In this document: positions 52,080 through 61,052 of the stretch, one piece after another | Numbering within the stretch: position 1 is the first letter of the stretch | Layout of the letters: each line of letters opens with the position of its first letter | Source: Actinomycetota bacterium | Lineage (GTDB): Bacteria > Actinomycetota > Acidimicrobiia > Acidimicrobiales > Iamiaceae | Direction of reading: 5' to 3' | DNA: 62,928 nucleotides | Assembly: GCA_016185275.1 (NCBI GenBank) | Contig: JACPNX010000009.1 | Coordinates: forward strand, 1 to 62,928 | Notes under the pieces: model-generated | The model's input: only the letters and a program-made list of their open reading frames with translations | Database searches by the model: none | Told to the model about the DNA's origin: nothing | Position numbers and translations under genes: made by a program

Positions 52080-53543
52080 ATGCGGTGGGCGACCGGGGCC
52101 GACCTCTGGCTGAGCCGCTGGGTCTTCGAGCGGTTCCTCGCGGGGACGTACCTGATCGCCTTCGTGGTGGTCCGGAACCAGTTCCGGCCGCTGCTGGGCG
52201 AGCACGGGCTGCTTCCCGTGCCGCAGTACCTGGCCCGCACCCGGTTCCGCCGGTCGCCGAGCCTGTTCCACTGGCGGTACTCGGACCGGCTGGTCGGTGT
52301 GGTGGCGTGGCTCGGGATCGGGGTGGCCGCCGCCCTGCTCGCCGGCCTGCCCCAGGCGGGTCCGGCCGGGGCGTCGATGGTCGCGTGGCTGGTGCTGTGG
52401 GCGCTGTACCTGTCCGTCGTCAACGTGGGCCAGACCTTCTACGGGTTCGGTTGGGAGTCGCTGCTGCTCGAGGTCGGCTTCCTCGCCGCCTTCCTCGGCA
52501 ACGCCGCGATGCGCCCGCCGGTCGCCGTGATGTGGCTGCTGCGGTGGGTGCTGTTCCGCCTCGAGTTCGGAGCCGGGCTGATCAAGCTGCGCGGCGACCC
52601 CTGCTGGCGGGACCTCACCTGCCTGCAGTACCACCACGAGACCCAGCCGATGCCCAACCCGTTGAGCTGGCGGTTCCACCGGCTGCCGCCTTGGCTGCAC
52701 CGGATCGAGGTCCTCGCCAACCACGTCGCCCAGCTGGTCGTGCCGTGGCTGCTGTTCGCACCCGAACCCGTGGCGACGGTCGCCGCGGTGGTCGTCGTCG
52801 TCACGCAGTGCTGGCTGGTGCTGAGCGGCAACTTCTCGTGGCTGAACCTGCTCACGATCGCCCTCGGACTCGCCGCCGTCGACGGGTCGCTCCTGGCTCG
52901 GCTGCTGCCGGTCGACCCGCCTCGGGCGGCCGGTTCGGGGCCGGCGTGGCACCGCGCGCTGGTCGTCGCCGTGGCGGTCGGCGTGGTCGTCATGAGCTGG
53001 TGGCCCGTGCGCAACATGGCGTTGCCGGGCCAGGTCATGAACGCCAGCTTCAACCGGCTGCACCTGGTCAACACGTACGGCGCGTTCGGGAGCATCACGC
53101 GGGTCCGCCGGGAGCTGGTGATCGAAGGGACGGCCGCCCGGGCGCTCACCGGCGACGTGGCATGGCGCGAGTACGAGCACAAGGGCAAGCCCGGTGATCC
53201 GCGGCGGCGTCCGCCGCAGGTCGCCCCCTACCACCTGCGCCTCGACTGGCTGCTGTGGTTCGTCGCGCTCTCGCCGGCGTACGGCGGGCGGTGGTTCGAC
53301 GCGCTGCTGGCCAAGCTGCTCGAAGGCGACCGGGCGACGCTGCGCCTGCTGCGCTACAACCCCTTTCCCGACGCGCCCCCGAACTTCCTGCGGGTGCGCC
53401 TGTACCGTTACCGGTTCACGACCCGGCCCGAGCGCAAGGCGACGGGCGCCTGGTGGGAGCGCACCCTGGTGGGAGACCTGGTGCCGCCCGTGCGGCGACG
53501 GTCGCCTCCGGCGGCTCCGCGCGGTTCGGCCGGCGGGGCCTGA
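52080..53543 (+). CDS. Lipase maturation factor family membrane protein
   Basis: A 487-residue protein like LMF1/LMF2. It has about six to eight membrane helices and the family blocks LARTRFRRSPSLFHW, FRLEFGAGLIKLRGDPCWRDLTCLQYHHETQPMPNPLSW and the C-terminal VNTYGAFGSITRVRRE with APYHLRLDWLLWF. In animals LMF1 aids lipase folding in the ER; bacterial function is not established. TAGCGC 7 nt before ATG 52080 is a near match to the leaderless box. Confidence 0.9.
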   Translation: MRWATGADLWLSRWVFERFLAGTYLIAFVVVRNQFRPLLGEHGLLPVPQYLARTRFRRSPSLFHWRYSDRLVGVVAWLGIGVAAALLAGLPQAGPAGASMVAWLVLWALYLSVVNVGQTFYGFGWESLLLEVGFLAAFLGNAAMRPPVAVMWLLRWVLFRLEFGAGLIKLRGDPCWRDLTCLQYHHETQPMPNPLSWRFHRLPPWLHRIEVLANHVAQLVVPWLLFAPEPVATVAAVVVVVTQCWLVLSGNFSWLNLLTIALGLAAVDGSLLARLLPVDPPRAAGSGPAWHRALVVAVAVGVVVMSWWPVRNMALPGQVMNASFNRLHLVNTYGAFGSITRVRRELVIEGTAARALTGDVAWREYEHKGKPGDPRRRPPQVAPYHLRLDWLLWFVALSPAYGGRWFDALLAKLLEGDRATLRLLRYNPFPDAPPNFLRVRLYRYRFTTRPERKATGAWWERTLVGDLVPPVRRRSPPAAPRGSAGGA

Positions 53544-53609
53544 ACGGGGTCGCCTCCCGGGTGGTACTGATATCGGGAGCCGGCGGCGACGCCGGGAAGG
53601 AGCACAGCG

Positions 53610-55961
53610 GTGCGAAGCCACGGAGGACGAACGACGACCATGCAGCCCAGCCGGCTCGTGGTGCTGGCGGCAGGGATGGGCTCGCGCCTGCTGCTCGGAC
53701 CGAAGGCGAGGGCGGGTACGGGGGCGAAACCCCTCACCCGGATCGGCGGGGTGACTCTCCTGGAACGCACGATGGTCGAGGCCCGGCGAGCCGGGTTCGA
53801 CGAGGTCGTGGTCGTGACCGGCCACAACGCCGAACGGGTCGCGGCTCACGCCCTCGAGGTCAGCCGCCGGCGCGGTGTCCCGCTGCGCCTGGTGCACAAC
53901 GACCGCTACCGCGACGGCAACGGGTTGTCCGTCCTGGCCGCCACCGACGCGGTGGCCGACGAGCCGTTCGCGCTGGTGATGGCCGACCACGTCTTCGCGC
54001 CCGGCGTCCTGGGCCGGCTCCGGTCCACGCCGGTCGGGGGCGACGAGGTCGTCGTGGCCGTGGATCCGTCGCTCGGCCGGGCCGTCGGTGTGGATCCCGC
54101 CGACGCCATGAAGGTCTCGGTGAGCGACGGGGCCGTGTGCGGCATCGGCAAGGACCTCGACCGCTACGACGCGTTCGACGTCGGCGCCTTCGTGTGCGGC
54201 CCCGCCCTCTTCGCGGCCGTGGAGCGCGCCTCGGCCCGAGGGGACACCTCGCTCGCCGCCGCCGTCCAGATCCTCGCCGACCGGGGTGCCGCCCGCGCGC
54301 TGGCCCTCCGGAGCGACGAGTGGTGGTTCGACGTCGACACCCGAGCGGATCACCGCAGGGGCAGCCGGCACCTCCACCGGGGGACCGGCAAGGCGCTCGA
54401 CGGCGCGGTCGCCGCCCGGGTCAACCGGGCCGTCTCGCAGCGGATCGTCACGCCGGCGCTGCTGCGGGCCGCGCCCGGCATCACCCCGAACCAGGTGAGC
54501 CTGCTCGCGCTGGTCGTGGCTCTCGGCGCCACCGGTGCGTTCTTCGCCGGCCGGCCCCTCGTCGCCGGGCTCTTGATCCTGCTGGCCAGTGTGCTGGACG
54601 GCAGCGACGGGGAGATCGCCCGCATCGCGTACCGGTCGTCGTCGTTCGGCGCCTTCTTCGACGCCGTGCTCGACCGGGTCGGCGACGGCTTCCTGCTGAC
54701 GGGCATCGCCGCCTACCTGGCCCGCAGCCCGGACCTCGCCGGCCCGCTCGGGCGCGCGCAGGTGCCCGTCGCCGTCGCCGTGACGGGCCTCGCGCTCGTC
54801 GGTCACCTGCTGGTCAGCTACACGACGGCCAAGGCGGCGGTCGACCTCGGGCACCGGTACGAAGGCCGTCTCGTCGGCGGGGGCCACGGGCGCGACCTGC
54901 GCCTTCTGGCCCTCACCGCGGGGGCCGTGGCTGCGCCGATCCACGCCGGTTTCCTGCTCGCCGCCGTCGTCGCCATCGCCGTGCTGTGCGCCGGCATCGT
55001 CGTCCTCCGGCTGTGGTCGTCGTGGTGGTCCGCCGGCGAGGGGGCGACCTACATCGGCGTCGAAGCCGTCGCCTTCGACTTCGACGGCACCGTGGCCGAC
55101 ACGATGGGCGCGCTCACCGATGCAGCCACCCGCCTGCTCACCGAGCGGCTCGGGCTGCCGGCCGGCGAGGCGCTGCGCCGGTACCTCGCCACGACCGGCG
55201 ACGACTTCAGGACGCAGCTGGCCGCCATCGCCCCGGGCCACCCCGACCTGGACGCGCTGGCCGCCGACTTCGAGTCCGGCAAGGTCGGCCTCATGGAGCT
55301 GTGCCGGCCGTTCGCGGACGGCATCGCCGCCGTCGAACGGCTCCGCCGGGCCGGTCTTCCGGTGCTCGTGTGCAGCAGCACCCGGGCCGAGCTCGTGCAG
55401 CGCTACTGCGCCGCCCACGGGCTGGCCGGCGCCGGGCTCACCGTCGACGGGTGGTCGGCGGGCCGGCCGAAGGTGCGCCAGCTGTCGGCGTGGACGGCGG
55501 GCATCGGTGTGGCTCCCGACCGCGTCGTGTTCGTCGGCGACTCGCGCCGGGACTCGGCCATCGCCCGCGCCGCCGGCGTCCGGTTCGTCGGGCTGAGCCG
55601 CCCGGGGCACCACGACGGCTTCGCGGGGAGCGGCCTGGCGGTGGTGGCGTCGCTGACCGACGTCTCCCGGCGGGTCATCCGCACCCGGCGCCTGCCGGTG
55701 CGCATGCCGCAGCCGGGCCCGGCCCTGGCGGCGACGGCCGTCGCCGAAGCTTCACCGCTGGCCGCCGTGCCGTTGGAGGTGGCCGACGTCGTTGGCTCGC
55801 ACCAGGCGGCGCACCCCGTCGACCATCCGGACGGTCGTGATGGAGCAGTTGGCCACCTCGACGTGGCGGTAGATCTCCGGCCCGGTGCCGAGCGCCCACG
55901 CGACGGCGGCCCGGACGACGACGTCGTGGGTGAACACCGCGACGGCTCCCTCGGCGTCTGA
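53610..55961 (+). CDS. Trifunctional fusion: inositol-1-P cytidylyltransferase / DIPP synthase-like CDP-alcohol transferase / HAD phosphatase
   Basis: A 783-residue fusion. Domain 1 (~12-245) is an NTP-transferase with VVLAAGMGSRLL and GAKPLTRIGG, and VMADHVFAP for metal binding, as in IPCT. Domain 2 (~270-460) is a CDP-alcohol phosphotransferase with the full D-x2-DG-x2-AR-x8-G-x3-D-x3-D motif (LDGSDGEIAR ... GAFFDAVLD) and membrane helices. Domain 3 (~480-690) is a HAD hydrolase (FDFDGTVADT, VCSSTRAE, VFVGDSRRDSA). IPCT-DIPPS fusions make the thermolyte di-myo-inositol phosphate via DIPP; a fused phosphatase would complete the route (inference). GTG 53610 has AAGGAG 7 nt upstream. The last ~70 codons run antisense to the next gene. 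Confidence 0.85.
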   Translation: MRSHGGRTTTMQPSRLVVLAAGMGSRLLLGPKARAGTGAKPLTRIGGVTLLERTMVEARRAGFDEVVVVTGHNAERVAAHALEVSRRRGVPLRLVHNDRYRDGNGLSVLAATDAVADEPFALVMADHVFAPGVLGRLRSTPVGGDEVVVAVDPSLGRAVGVDPADAMKVSVSDGAVCGIGKDLDRYDAFDVGAFVCGPALFAAVERASARGDTSLAAAVQILADRGAARALALRSDEWWFDVDTRADHRRGSRHLHRGTGKALDGAVAARVNRAVSQRIVTPALLRAAPGITPNQVSLLALVVALGATGAFFAGRPLVAGLLILLASVLDGSDGEIARIAYRSSSFGAFFDAVLDRVGDGFLLTGIAAYLARSPDLAGPLGRAQVPVAVAVTGLALVGHLLVSYTTAKAAVDLGHRYEGRLVGGGHGRDLRLLALTAGAVAAPIHAGFLLAAVVAIAVLCAGIVVLRLWSSWWSAGEGATYIGVEAVAFDFDGTVADTMGALTDAATRLLTERLGLPAGEALRRYLATTGDDFRTQLAAIAPGHPDLDALAADFESGKVGLMELCRPFADGIAAVERLRRAGLPVLVCSSTRAELVQRYCAAHGLAGAGLTVDGWSAGRPKVRQLSAWTAGIGVAPDRVVFVGDSRRDSAIARAAGVRFVGLSRPGHHDGFAGSGLAVVASLTDVSRRVIRTRRLPVRMPQPGPALAATAVAEASPLAAVPLEVADVVGSHQAAHPVDHPDGRDGAVGHLDVAVDLRPGAERPRDGGPDDDVVGEHRDGSLGV

Positions 55962-56387
55962 CGCGGCGCCGGTCAGGTCGTCGAGCAGCTCGCCGACCCG
56001 CGTGTTGCAGGCGGCCAGCGTCTCGCGGCCGGCGACGGTCAGCGTGTGCGGCTCGGTCCGCCAGCGGTGCCACTCGTCCGGCCAGCGGCTCGCCACCTCC
56101 GTCTCCAGCAACCCCTCCCATGGGCCCACGTGCAGCTCGCCGGCGCGCGCCTCGACCCGCGCCTCGCGGCCGACGCGGTGGGCCAGCGGGGCGGCGGTCT
56201 CGCGGGCCCGACGCAAGGGGCTCGTGCAGACGTCGACCACCGGGACCGGCTCGGCGGCGAGCGCATCGGCGACCCGCTCGGCCGCGGTGCGCCAGCCGGG
56301 TTCGACGCCCTCGTCCAGCCAGCCCATGACCCGCCGCTCGACGTTCCAGGCGGTCCGGCCGTGGCGGACGAGGTGCACCAGCTGCAT
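55752..56387 (-). CDS. Histidine phosphatase family (phosphoglycerate mutase-like) protein
   Basis: A 211-residue protein. The catalytic RHG motif is LVRHGRTAWN, with CTSPLRRARETA, and AVFTHDVVVRAA carries the second catalytic His. Typical small-molecule or phosphoglycerate phosphatases. ATG 56387 is the chosen start since the RHG motif follows at residue 7; the upstream frame is discarded. The stop at 55752 lies 210 nt inside the 3' part of the inositol fusion gene. Confidence 0.9.
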   Translation of the reverse strand: MQLVHLVRHGRTAWNVERRVMGWLDEGVEPGWRTAAERVADALAAEPVPVVDVCTSPLRRARETAAPLAHRVGREARVEARAGELHVGPWEGLLETEVASRWPDEWHRWRTEPHTLTVAGRETLAACNTRVGELLDDLTGAASDAEGAVAVFTHDVVVRAAVAWALGTGPEIYRHVEVANCSITTVRMVDGVRRLVRANDVGHLQRHGGQR

Positions 56388-56492
56388 GGCGGGAAGCGTG
56401 GCGCGGACGGCGGGACGGGGCCAGCCCGCTCGCCGTCGCGGTGCCGTGCCACGGGTGCCGTGCCACGGGTGCCGGGCCCGGCCGGGCGGGCC

Positions 56493-56498
56493 TACGGT
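56493..56498 (+). promoter_or_regulatory. -10 box TACGGT for the Hsp20-like gene
   Basis: TACGGT lies 7 nt before ATG 56506; leaderless start. Confidence 0.5.
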
Positions 56499-56505
56499 GA
56501 GCACC

Positions 56506-56898
56506 ATGACGTCGTCACATGATCAGGCATCGCACCAGGCGGTGGTCGATCTGACAGCCGCCACCGAGCAGACCATGCGGCCCCAGGTCGTCCCCGTCAA
56601 CGTGTACGAGGCGACCGGCGCTCTGGTCGTGCTGGCACCGCTGCCGGCCGTCCAGGCGAGCGACGTGCACGTCGAGCTGCGCGACCGCAAGCTCCGCTTC
56701 TGGGCCCGGCTGCGCAGCGCGGGGGCACGCGACTACCTCGTCCACGAGTGGGACTACGGCGGCTACGAGCGCGAGCTCGACGTGCCCGAGGGCTACGGCC
56801 GCGGCCTCGAGGCCTCGCTGGCCAACGGCCAGCTCGCCATCCGGGTGCTCGCCGGGGCGCCCACGGGCGAGCTGTCGGCCCAACCGACGGGCGCCTGA
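56506..56898 (+). CDS. Hsp20/alpha-crystallin-like protein
   Basis: A 130-residue protein with the alpha-crystallin domain pattern: VPVNVYEATGALVVLAPLPAVQASDVHVELRDRKLRF, YLVHEWDYGGYERELDVPEGYG and the LANGQLAIRV terminal strand. These are ATP-independent holdases for unfolded proteins. Leaderless ATG start. It sits beside the inositol-phosphate fusion and histidine phosphatase genes, so a stress or heat theme is possible. Confidence 0.85.
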   Translation: MTSSHDQASHQAVVDLTAATEQTMRPQVVPVNVYEATGALVVLAPLPAVQASDVHVELRDRKLRFWARLRSAGARDYLVHEWDYGGYERELDVPEGYGRGLEASLANGQLAIRVLAGAPTGELSAQPTGA

Positions 56899-56920
56899 AC
56901 GCCGGCCGTCTCGCCGCGCG

Positions 56921-57760
56921 CTACCGGTCCGCGGCGGGAGCCCGGGCCGCGAAGGCGGCCCGGGCCGAGCCGCGCCCCGTGGCGGCCAGCTCGTAGAAGC
57001 CGTAGGTGCCGCGCTCGCGCAGCTCACGCGCCGCCTCGACCGTCGCGCCGAGCGCCGCCTGGGAGAACGCGCTTCCGACGGAGATCCGGGCCACTCCGAG
57101 CTCGCCCAGCTCCGCGGCGGGAGGTACACCGGGCAGGGCCAGGACGTTGACAGGGCGGTCCGTCGCCTCCACGAGCCGTCGGATCGCGTCCGGCTCCACC
57201 AGGGCGGGCACGTAGACGACGTCGGCGCCGGCGGCGACGTAGTCCTGCACCCGCGCGATCGCCTCGTCGAGGTCGCACAGCCCGTGGAGCAAGGCGTCGC
57301 AACGGGCGGTCAGGACCAGAGCCACGCCGCCCTTGTGCGCGGCGTCCGCCGCTGCCGCGACCCGCTCGACGGCACGGTCGCGCTCGTAGGCGACGGGCCC
57401 GCCGTGGTTCGCGACGTCCTCGATCGAGCAACCGGCGAGACCGGCCGCCCTCGCGCCCTCGATCGTCGCCACCACGTCGTCGACCTCGGGCCCGAAGCCG
57501 TCCTCGAGGTCAGCCGAGACGGGCACGTCGACGGCCGCCACGAGAGCAGCCGCGTGGGCGAGCGCCTCCTCGCGTGTGACGGAGCCGTCGAGCCGGCCGA
57601 GCGTGGCGGCGAACCCGCTGCTCGTCGTGGCGAGCGCCTCGAAGCCGAGCGACTCCAGGAGCACCGCCGAGCCGACGTCCCACGGGTTCGGCATCAGCAG
57701 CGGCGCTCCCGGCCGGTGGAGGTCTCGAAAGCGCGTGGTGATGTCCTCGTGGCTGCTCAT
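56921..57760 (-). CDS. Isocitrate lyase/PEP mutase (ICL/PEPM) family protein
   Basis: A 279-residue TIM-barrel protein of the carboxyphosphonoenolpyruvate/PEP mutase and methylisocitrate lyase group. It has PNPWDVGSAVLLESLGFEALATTS, the metal-site VSADLEDGFG, and SIEDVANHG plus TARCDAL. The KKCGH catalytic loop of true isocitrate lyase is absent, so this is a mutase/oxaloacetate-type member with unknown substrate. ATG 57760 is leaderless, with TACCGT 6 nt upstream on the reverse strand; the longer upstream frame is discarded. Confidence 0.88.
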   Translation of the reverse strand: MSSHEDITTRFRDLHRPGAPLLMPNPWDVGSAVLLESLGFEALATTSSGFAATLGRLDGSVTREEALAHAAALVAAVDVPVSADLEDGFGPEVDDVVATIEGARAAGLAGCSIEDVANHGGPVAYERDRAVERVAAAADAAHKGGVALVLTARCDALLHGLCDLDEAIARVQDYVAAGADVVYVPALVEPDAIRRLVEATDRPVNVLALPGVPPAAELGELGVARISVGSAFSQAALGATVEAARELRERGTYGFYELAATGRGSARAAFAARAPAADR

Positions 57761-57766
57761 GGGGCG

Positions 57767-57772
57767 ACGGTA
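57767..57772 (-). promoter_or_regulatory. -10 box TACCGT for the ICL/PEPM gene
   Basis: Reverse-strand TACCGT lies 6 nt before the ATG at 57760. Confidence 0.5.
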
Positions 57773-57834
57773 CCGGTCGTCGCCGAGAGCCTCTGGCGGC
57801 TTTGCGCCGTGGTGGCCGGCGTCAGACCGCGGGG

Positions 57835-58701
57835 TCAGACCATGGTCTGGCCGGCGCTGGTGTTGAGGGCTTCGCCGGTGACGGCCGCGGCGTCGGGGGA
57901 GAGCAGCCAGCAGATGGCGGCGGCGATCTCCTCGGCGGTCTGGAGCCGGCGCAGCGGGATCTCGCGCTGGAGGTAGGCGTCGAGCCCGGCCGCGCCCCCG
58001 AGCAGATCCTTGAACAGACCGCCCGGATTGACGAGGTCGGTGTCGACCGTGCCCGGGCACACGGCGTTCACGGCGATGCCGGAGGGTCCGAGCTCGAGCG
58101 CCAACGTCTGCGTCAGCAGGATCACGGCCGCCTTCGCCGAGCAGTAGGCGCCGAGCATCGGAAAGGCCCGCTTGCCGGCCTGGCTGGACACGTTGCAGAC
58201 CCGCCCTCCCACCCCGGCCGCGACCATGCGGTTCACGCAGGCCTTCGTGACCAGCCAGGTGCCCACCACGTTCACCTCGAGCACGCGGCGGAACTCCGCA
58301 TCGGGCACGGTCAGGAGCGGTCCCACGCCGAAGCCCGGACCGCTGCCGCCCGCCACGTTGGCCACGAGCGTGACGGTGCCGAGCGCGTCCGTGGCCGCGG
58401 CCACGGCGGCCTCGACCGCCTGCGGGTCGGACACGTCGGCGGGCGCGGCGACGGCACGCCGGCCGAGGGCCTCGATCTCGCCCACGACGGCGTCGAGGTC
58501 GTCGGAGGTGGCGGTGCCGTGCGCCGGTGCCTCGGCGTAGGGGCGGGCGATGTCGAGGCACGCCACGTCGGCCCCACCCCGGGCCAGGCGCAGCGCGGTG
58601 GCGCGCCCGATCCCGCGTGGTCGCGCCGCCCCGGTCACCAGAGCGACGGCGCCGGCGAAGGGAAGCGGGGAGGCATCGGGTTCGCCGGCCACGTCAGGCA
58701 C
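57835..58701 (-). CDS. Short-chain dehydrogenase/reductase (SDR)
   Basis: A 288-residue classical SDR. It has the nucleotide-binding TGAARPRGIGRA (TGxxxGxG-type with insert), NVAGGSG, Ser in CNVSSQAGKRAFPMLGAYCSAKA with catalytic Tyr-x3-Lys, and PGTVDTDLV. The NADP(H)/NAD(H) preference is uncertain (DIARP follows the second strand, suggesting NAD). It overlaps the LLM oxidoreductase gene by 8 bp, so both are in one operon. Confidence 0.9.
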   Translation of the reverse strand: MPDVAGEPDASPLPFAGAVALVTGAARPRGIGRATALRLARGGADVACLDIARPYAEAPAHGTATSDDLDAVVGEIEALGRRAVAAPADVSDPQAVEAAVAAATDALGTVTLVANVAGGSGPGFGVGPLLTVPDAEFRRVLEVNVVGTWLVTKACVNRMVAAGVGGRVCNVSSQAGKRAFPMLGAYCSAKAAVILLTQTLALELGPSGIAVNAVCPGTVDTDLVNPGGLFKDLLGGAAGLDAYLQREIPLRRLQTAEEIAAAICWLLSPDAAAVTGEALNTSAGQTMV

Positions 58702-59566
58702 CGAGCCCGAGCGCGGACGCCGACTCGCCGAGGACCCGCAGGTGGTCGTCGACCGACGCCAGCCCCGCGCCCATCGTGTTGATCGACACGTGCGTGGCCC
58801 CAGCGGCGTCCCACCGGCCCACGTGGTGGACGAGCCGGTCGGTGCCGCCGGCGCTCGTCCAGCTCACCCGTCCCTCCATCCCGATGGTCGCGGGGTCCCG
58901 GCCGGCTCCGGGCGCCGCGGCCTCCACGACGCTCCGGGCCTCGTCGAGGCGGTCACCGGGTGGCATCTGCGGGAACCAGCCGTCGCCCAGCCGCCCGGCT
59001 CGCCGGTAGGCGGGGTCGGAGGAGCCGCCCACCCAGATCGGGATGGGTCGCTGCCGCGGTGGCGGCGCCAGACCGGCCGCGGTGATCCGGTCGAACTCGC
59101 CCGCGAAGGTCACGGCGCGCTCGGTCCACAGCCGCCGCAGCAACGGGATCTGCTCGTCCGCGCGGCGCCCCCGCGACGAGAAGTCCTGCCCCAGCGCCTC
59201 GTACTCGACCGGGTTCCAGCCGATGCCGATGCCGAGCCGGAAGCGACCACCGGTGAGCAGGTCGACCTCCGCAGCCTGCTTCGCCACGAGGGCGGTCTGG
59301 CGCTGCGCCACGATGACGATGCCGGTGACGAGCTCCAGCGAGGTCAGCGCCGCGACGTAGCCGAACAGCACGAACGGCTCGTGGAAGGTCGTGTCCACGT
59401 CGTAGGGCCCGCGCCAGGGCGCGTGGTGCGCCGGGTCGGCGCCGAGCACGTGGTCGTAGACGAGGATGTGGCCGAAGCCGAAGGCTTCCACCTGGGTGGC
59501 GTAGGCGCGCACGGCACCGGCATCGCCGCCGAGCTCCGACTGGGGGAACACCACGCCGATCTGCAC
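58694..59566 (-). CDS. LLM-class (F420-dependent type) oxidoreductase
   Basis: A 290-residue luciferase-like protein: VYDHVLGADPAHH, TSLELVTGIVIVAQRQTALVAKQAAEVDLLTGGRFRLGIG and PIPIWVGGSSDPAYRRAGRLGDGWFP. Actinobacterial type that uses F420. GTG 59566 is taken as start, with TAGAAC 7 nt upstream (a near match to TANNNT); the earlier frame overlaps the alpha/beta hydrolase and is rejected. In an operon with the SDR gene behind it. Confidence 0.88.
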   Translation of the reverse strand: MQIGVVFPQSELGGDAGAVRAYATQVEAFGFGHILVYDHVLGADPAHHAPWRGPYDVDTTFHEPFVLFGYVAALTSLELVTGIVIVAQRQTALVAKQAAEVDLLTGGRFRLGIGIGWNPVEYEALGQDFSSRGRRADEQIPLLRRLWTERAVTFAGEFDRITAAGLAPPPRQRPIPIWVGGSSDPAYRRAGRLGDGWFPQMPPGDRLDEARSVVEAAAPGAGRDPATIGMEGRVSWTSAGGTDRLVHHVGRWDAAGATHVSINTMGAGLASVDDHLRVLGESASALGLGA

Positions 59567-59585
59567 GGTGCCGGTTCTACCGGGG

Positions 59586-60323
59586 TCAGGCGTCGAGCGT
59601 CGACCAGAAGTCGCGCAGCACGGCCGCTCCCCGCTCCGGGTCCTGCAGCATCCACCAGTGGCCGACACCCTCGAGCCGCGCCATGGATGCGCCGGACCGG
59701 TGGGCACCCGTCGCGCCGCCGGTCTCGCCGAGGAACGGGTCGTCGGTCGGGACGAGCACGAGGCCCGGCTTCGGGATGTCCTCGAAGTCGGGTGCCCACT
59801 CCTTGCCGACGTCAACCGCCGACCGGTACAGCGCCAGGATGCAGTCGGCCATCGTGGGATCGAGCCACGAGGCCATCTCCCGGGCCGGCTCGGGCGGCAC
59901 GCCGAACATCGCGAAGACCGCACCCTCGGTGTCCCGGTCGGTCAGCTGCTGCTGGAAGAACGCCTCGCCCTCTCCCGGCGTCTGCCAGATCTTGGCGAAG
60001 TCGTGCCACTCGAAGGCGACGTCGCCGATCCCCGCCGCATCGGTCACCCACGAGCGGACCAGATCGGGCCGGATGCTCACCAGGCGCACGACGAGCCCGC
60101 CTCCCCAGTCGTGGCCGACGAGATCGACCGGACCGTCGGTGGCCTCGAGCTCGCGCACCAGCCAGTCGACGTACGCCTCCTTGGTGGCGGCGAAGCCGTC
60201 CGGGCGGGGTGTCCCGAACCCGGGGAGCCCGGGCCGCACCACGTCGTCGCGGCCCAGGGCGGCCACCAGCCGGTCCCACACCCTGGCCGTCTCCGGCACC
60301 CCGTGCACCAGGACCACCGTCAT
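59586..60323 (-). CDS. Alpha/beta hydrolase with Asp nucleophile (dehalogenase/epoxide hydrolase-like)
   Basis: A 245-residue protein: VLVHGVPETARVWDRL (HG motif) and LVGHDWGGGLVVR with Asp at the nucleophile position, as in haloalkane dehalogenase and epoxide hydrolase. The catalytic acid lies near LVLVPTDDPFLG and the His in GVGHWWMLQDPE. ATG 60323 with GGGAGG upstream. Ends 19 nt before the LLM start and probably belongs to the same catabolic transcript. Confidence 0.88.
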   Translation of the reverse strand: MTVVLVHGVPETARVWDRLVAALGRDDVVRPGLPGFGTPRPDGFAATKEAYVDWLVRELEATDGPVDLVGHDWGGGLVVRLVSIRPDLVRSWVTDAAGIGDVAFEWHDFAKIWQTPGEGEAFFQQQLTDRDTEGAVFAMFGVPPEPAREMASWLDPTMADCILALYRSAVDVGKEWAPDFEDIPKPGLVLVPTDDPFLGETGGATGAHRSGASMARLEGVGHWWMLQDPERGAAVLRDFWSTLDA

Positions 60324-60458
60324 GGCTTCGCCTCCCCACTCGCGGACCGGCCGGACGCTAACCGGGTGGGTGCGGCTGTGGCGGCGACCGCGGTTCCGGG
60401 CCGGCCCGGCCCATTGGGTCCGGGCCGGCGCCGTCGGGCGGAGCGGACCGGATCGGGC

Positions 60459-61052
60459 TCAGCGGGCGAAGCCGGCCACGACCCGCTTGGCCAGCTCCGC
60501 GAGGGTCGAGTCGCTCACGTCGCCGCCGGCCACGAAGATGCGGAAGAACAGCGCGCCGCCCACCATGTCGGCCATGAGCTGCACGTCGGTGCCCGGGGCC
60601 AGCTCGCCGCGCTCGATGCCGCGCTCGATCACGGCCGGCAGCACCCGCCGGTTGCCCTTCATCCATCGCCGGAAGTCCTTGGCCAGCTCGGGGTGCCGGG
60701 CGGTTGCCGCGAGGACGGCCGGGACCACCCGGCCCATGTCCGGCGAGCGCATGCCGTCGCGCATCGCGGCGGCGATGGCGACGAGATCGCCCACCGTGGA
60801 GCCGGTGTCGACGGCGGCCACGGGAGCGGGTTTGCAGGCCTCGACGGCGTGGAACAGCAGGTCCGACTTCGCCGGGAACCGGCGGTAGACGGTGGTGCGG
60901 GCGACGCCCGCCCGCTCGGCCACCGCCTCGACCGTCAGACCGGCGTACCCGCGCTCGGCGAAGACGTCGACGACCGCCCGCGTGATGGCGGCATCGGCTT
61001 GGGCCGAGCGGGGTCGGCCCTCCTGCCTGGCCCGCTCCGCCGCGGAGGTCAT
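60459..61052 (-). CDS. TetR-family transcriptional regulator
   Basis: A 197-residue protein with a TetR helix-turn-helix: AVVDVFAERGYAGLTVEAVAERAGVARTTVYRRFPAKSDLLFHAV. The C-terminal domain is of the TetR_C_16/33 style with unknown ligand. ATG 61052 overlaps the MFS gene stop (ATGA), so regulator and pump are co-transcribed from the pump promoter. Confidence 0.92.
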   Translation of the reverse strand: MTSAAERARQEGRPRSAQADAAITRAVVDVFAERGYAGLTVEAVAERAGVARTTVYRRFPAKSDLLFHAVEACKPAPVAAVDTGSTVGDLVAIAAAMRDGMRSPDMGRVVPAVLAATARHPELAKDFRRWMKGNRRVLPAVIERGIERGELAPGTDVQLMADMVGGALFFRIFVAGGDVSDSTLAELAKRVVAGFAR

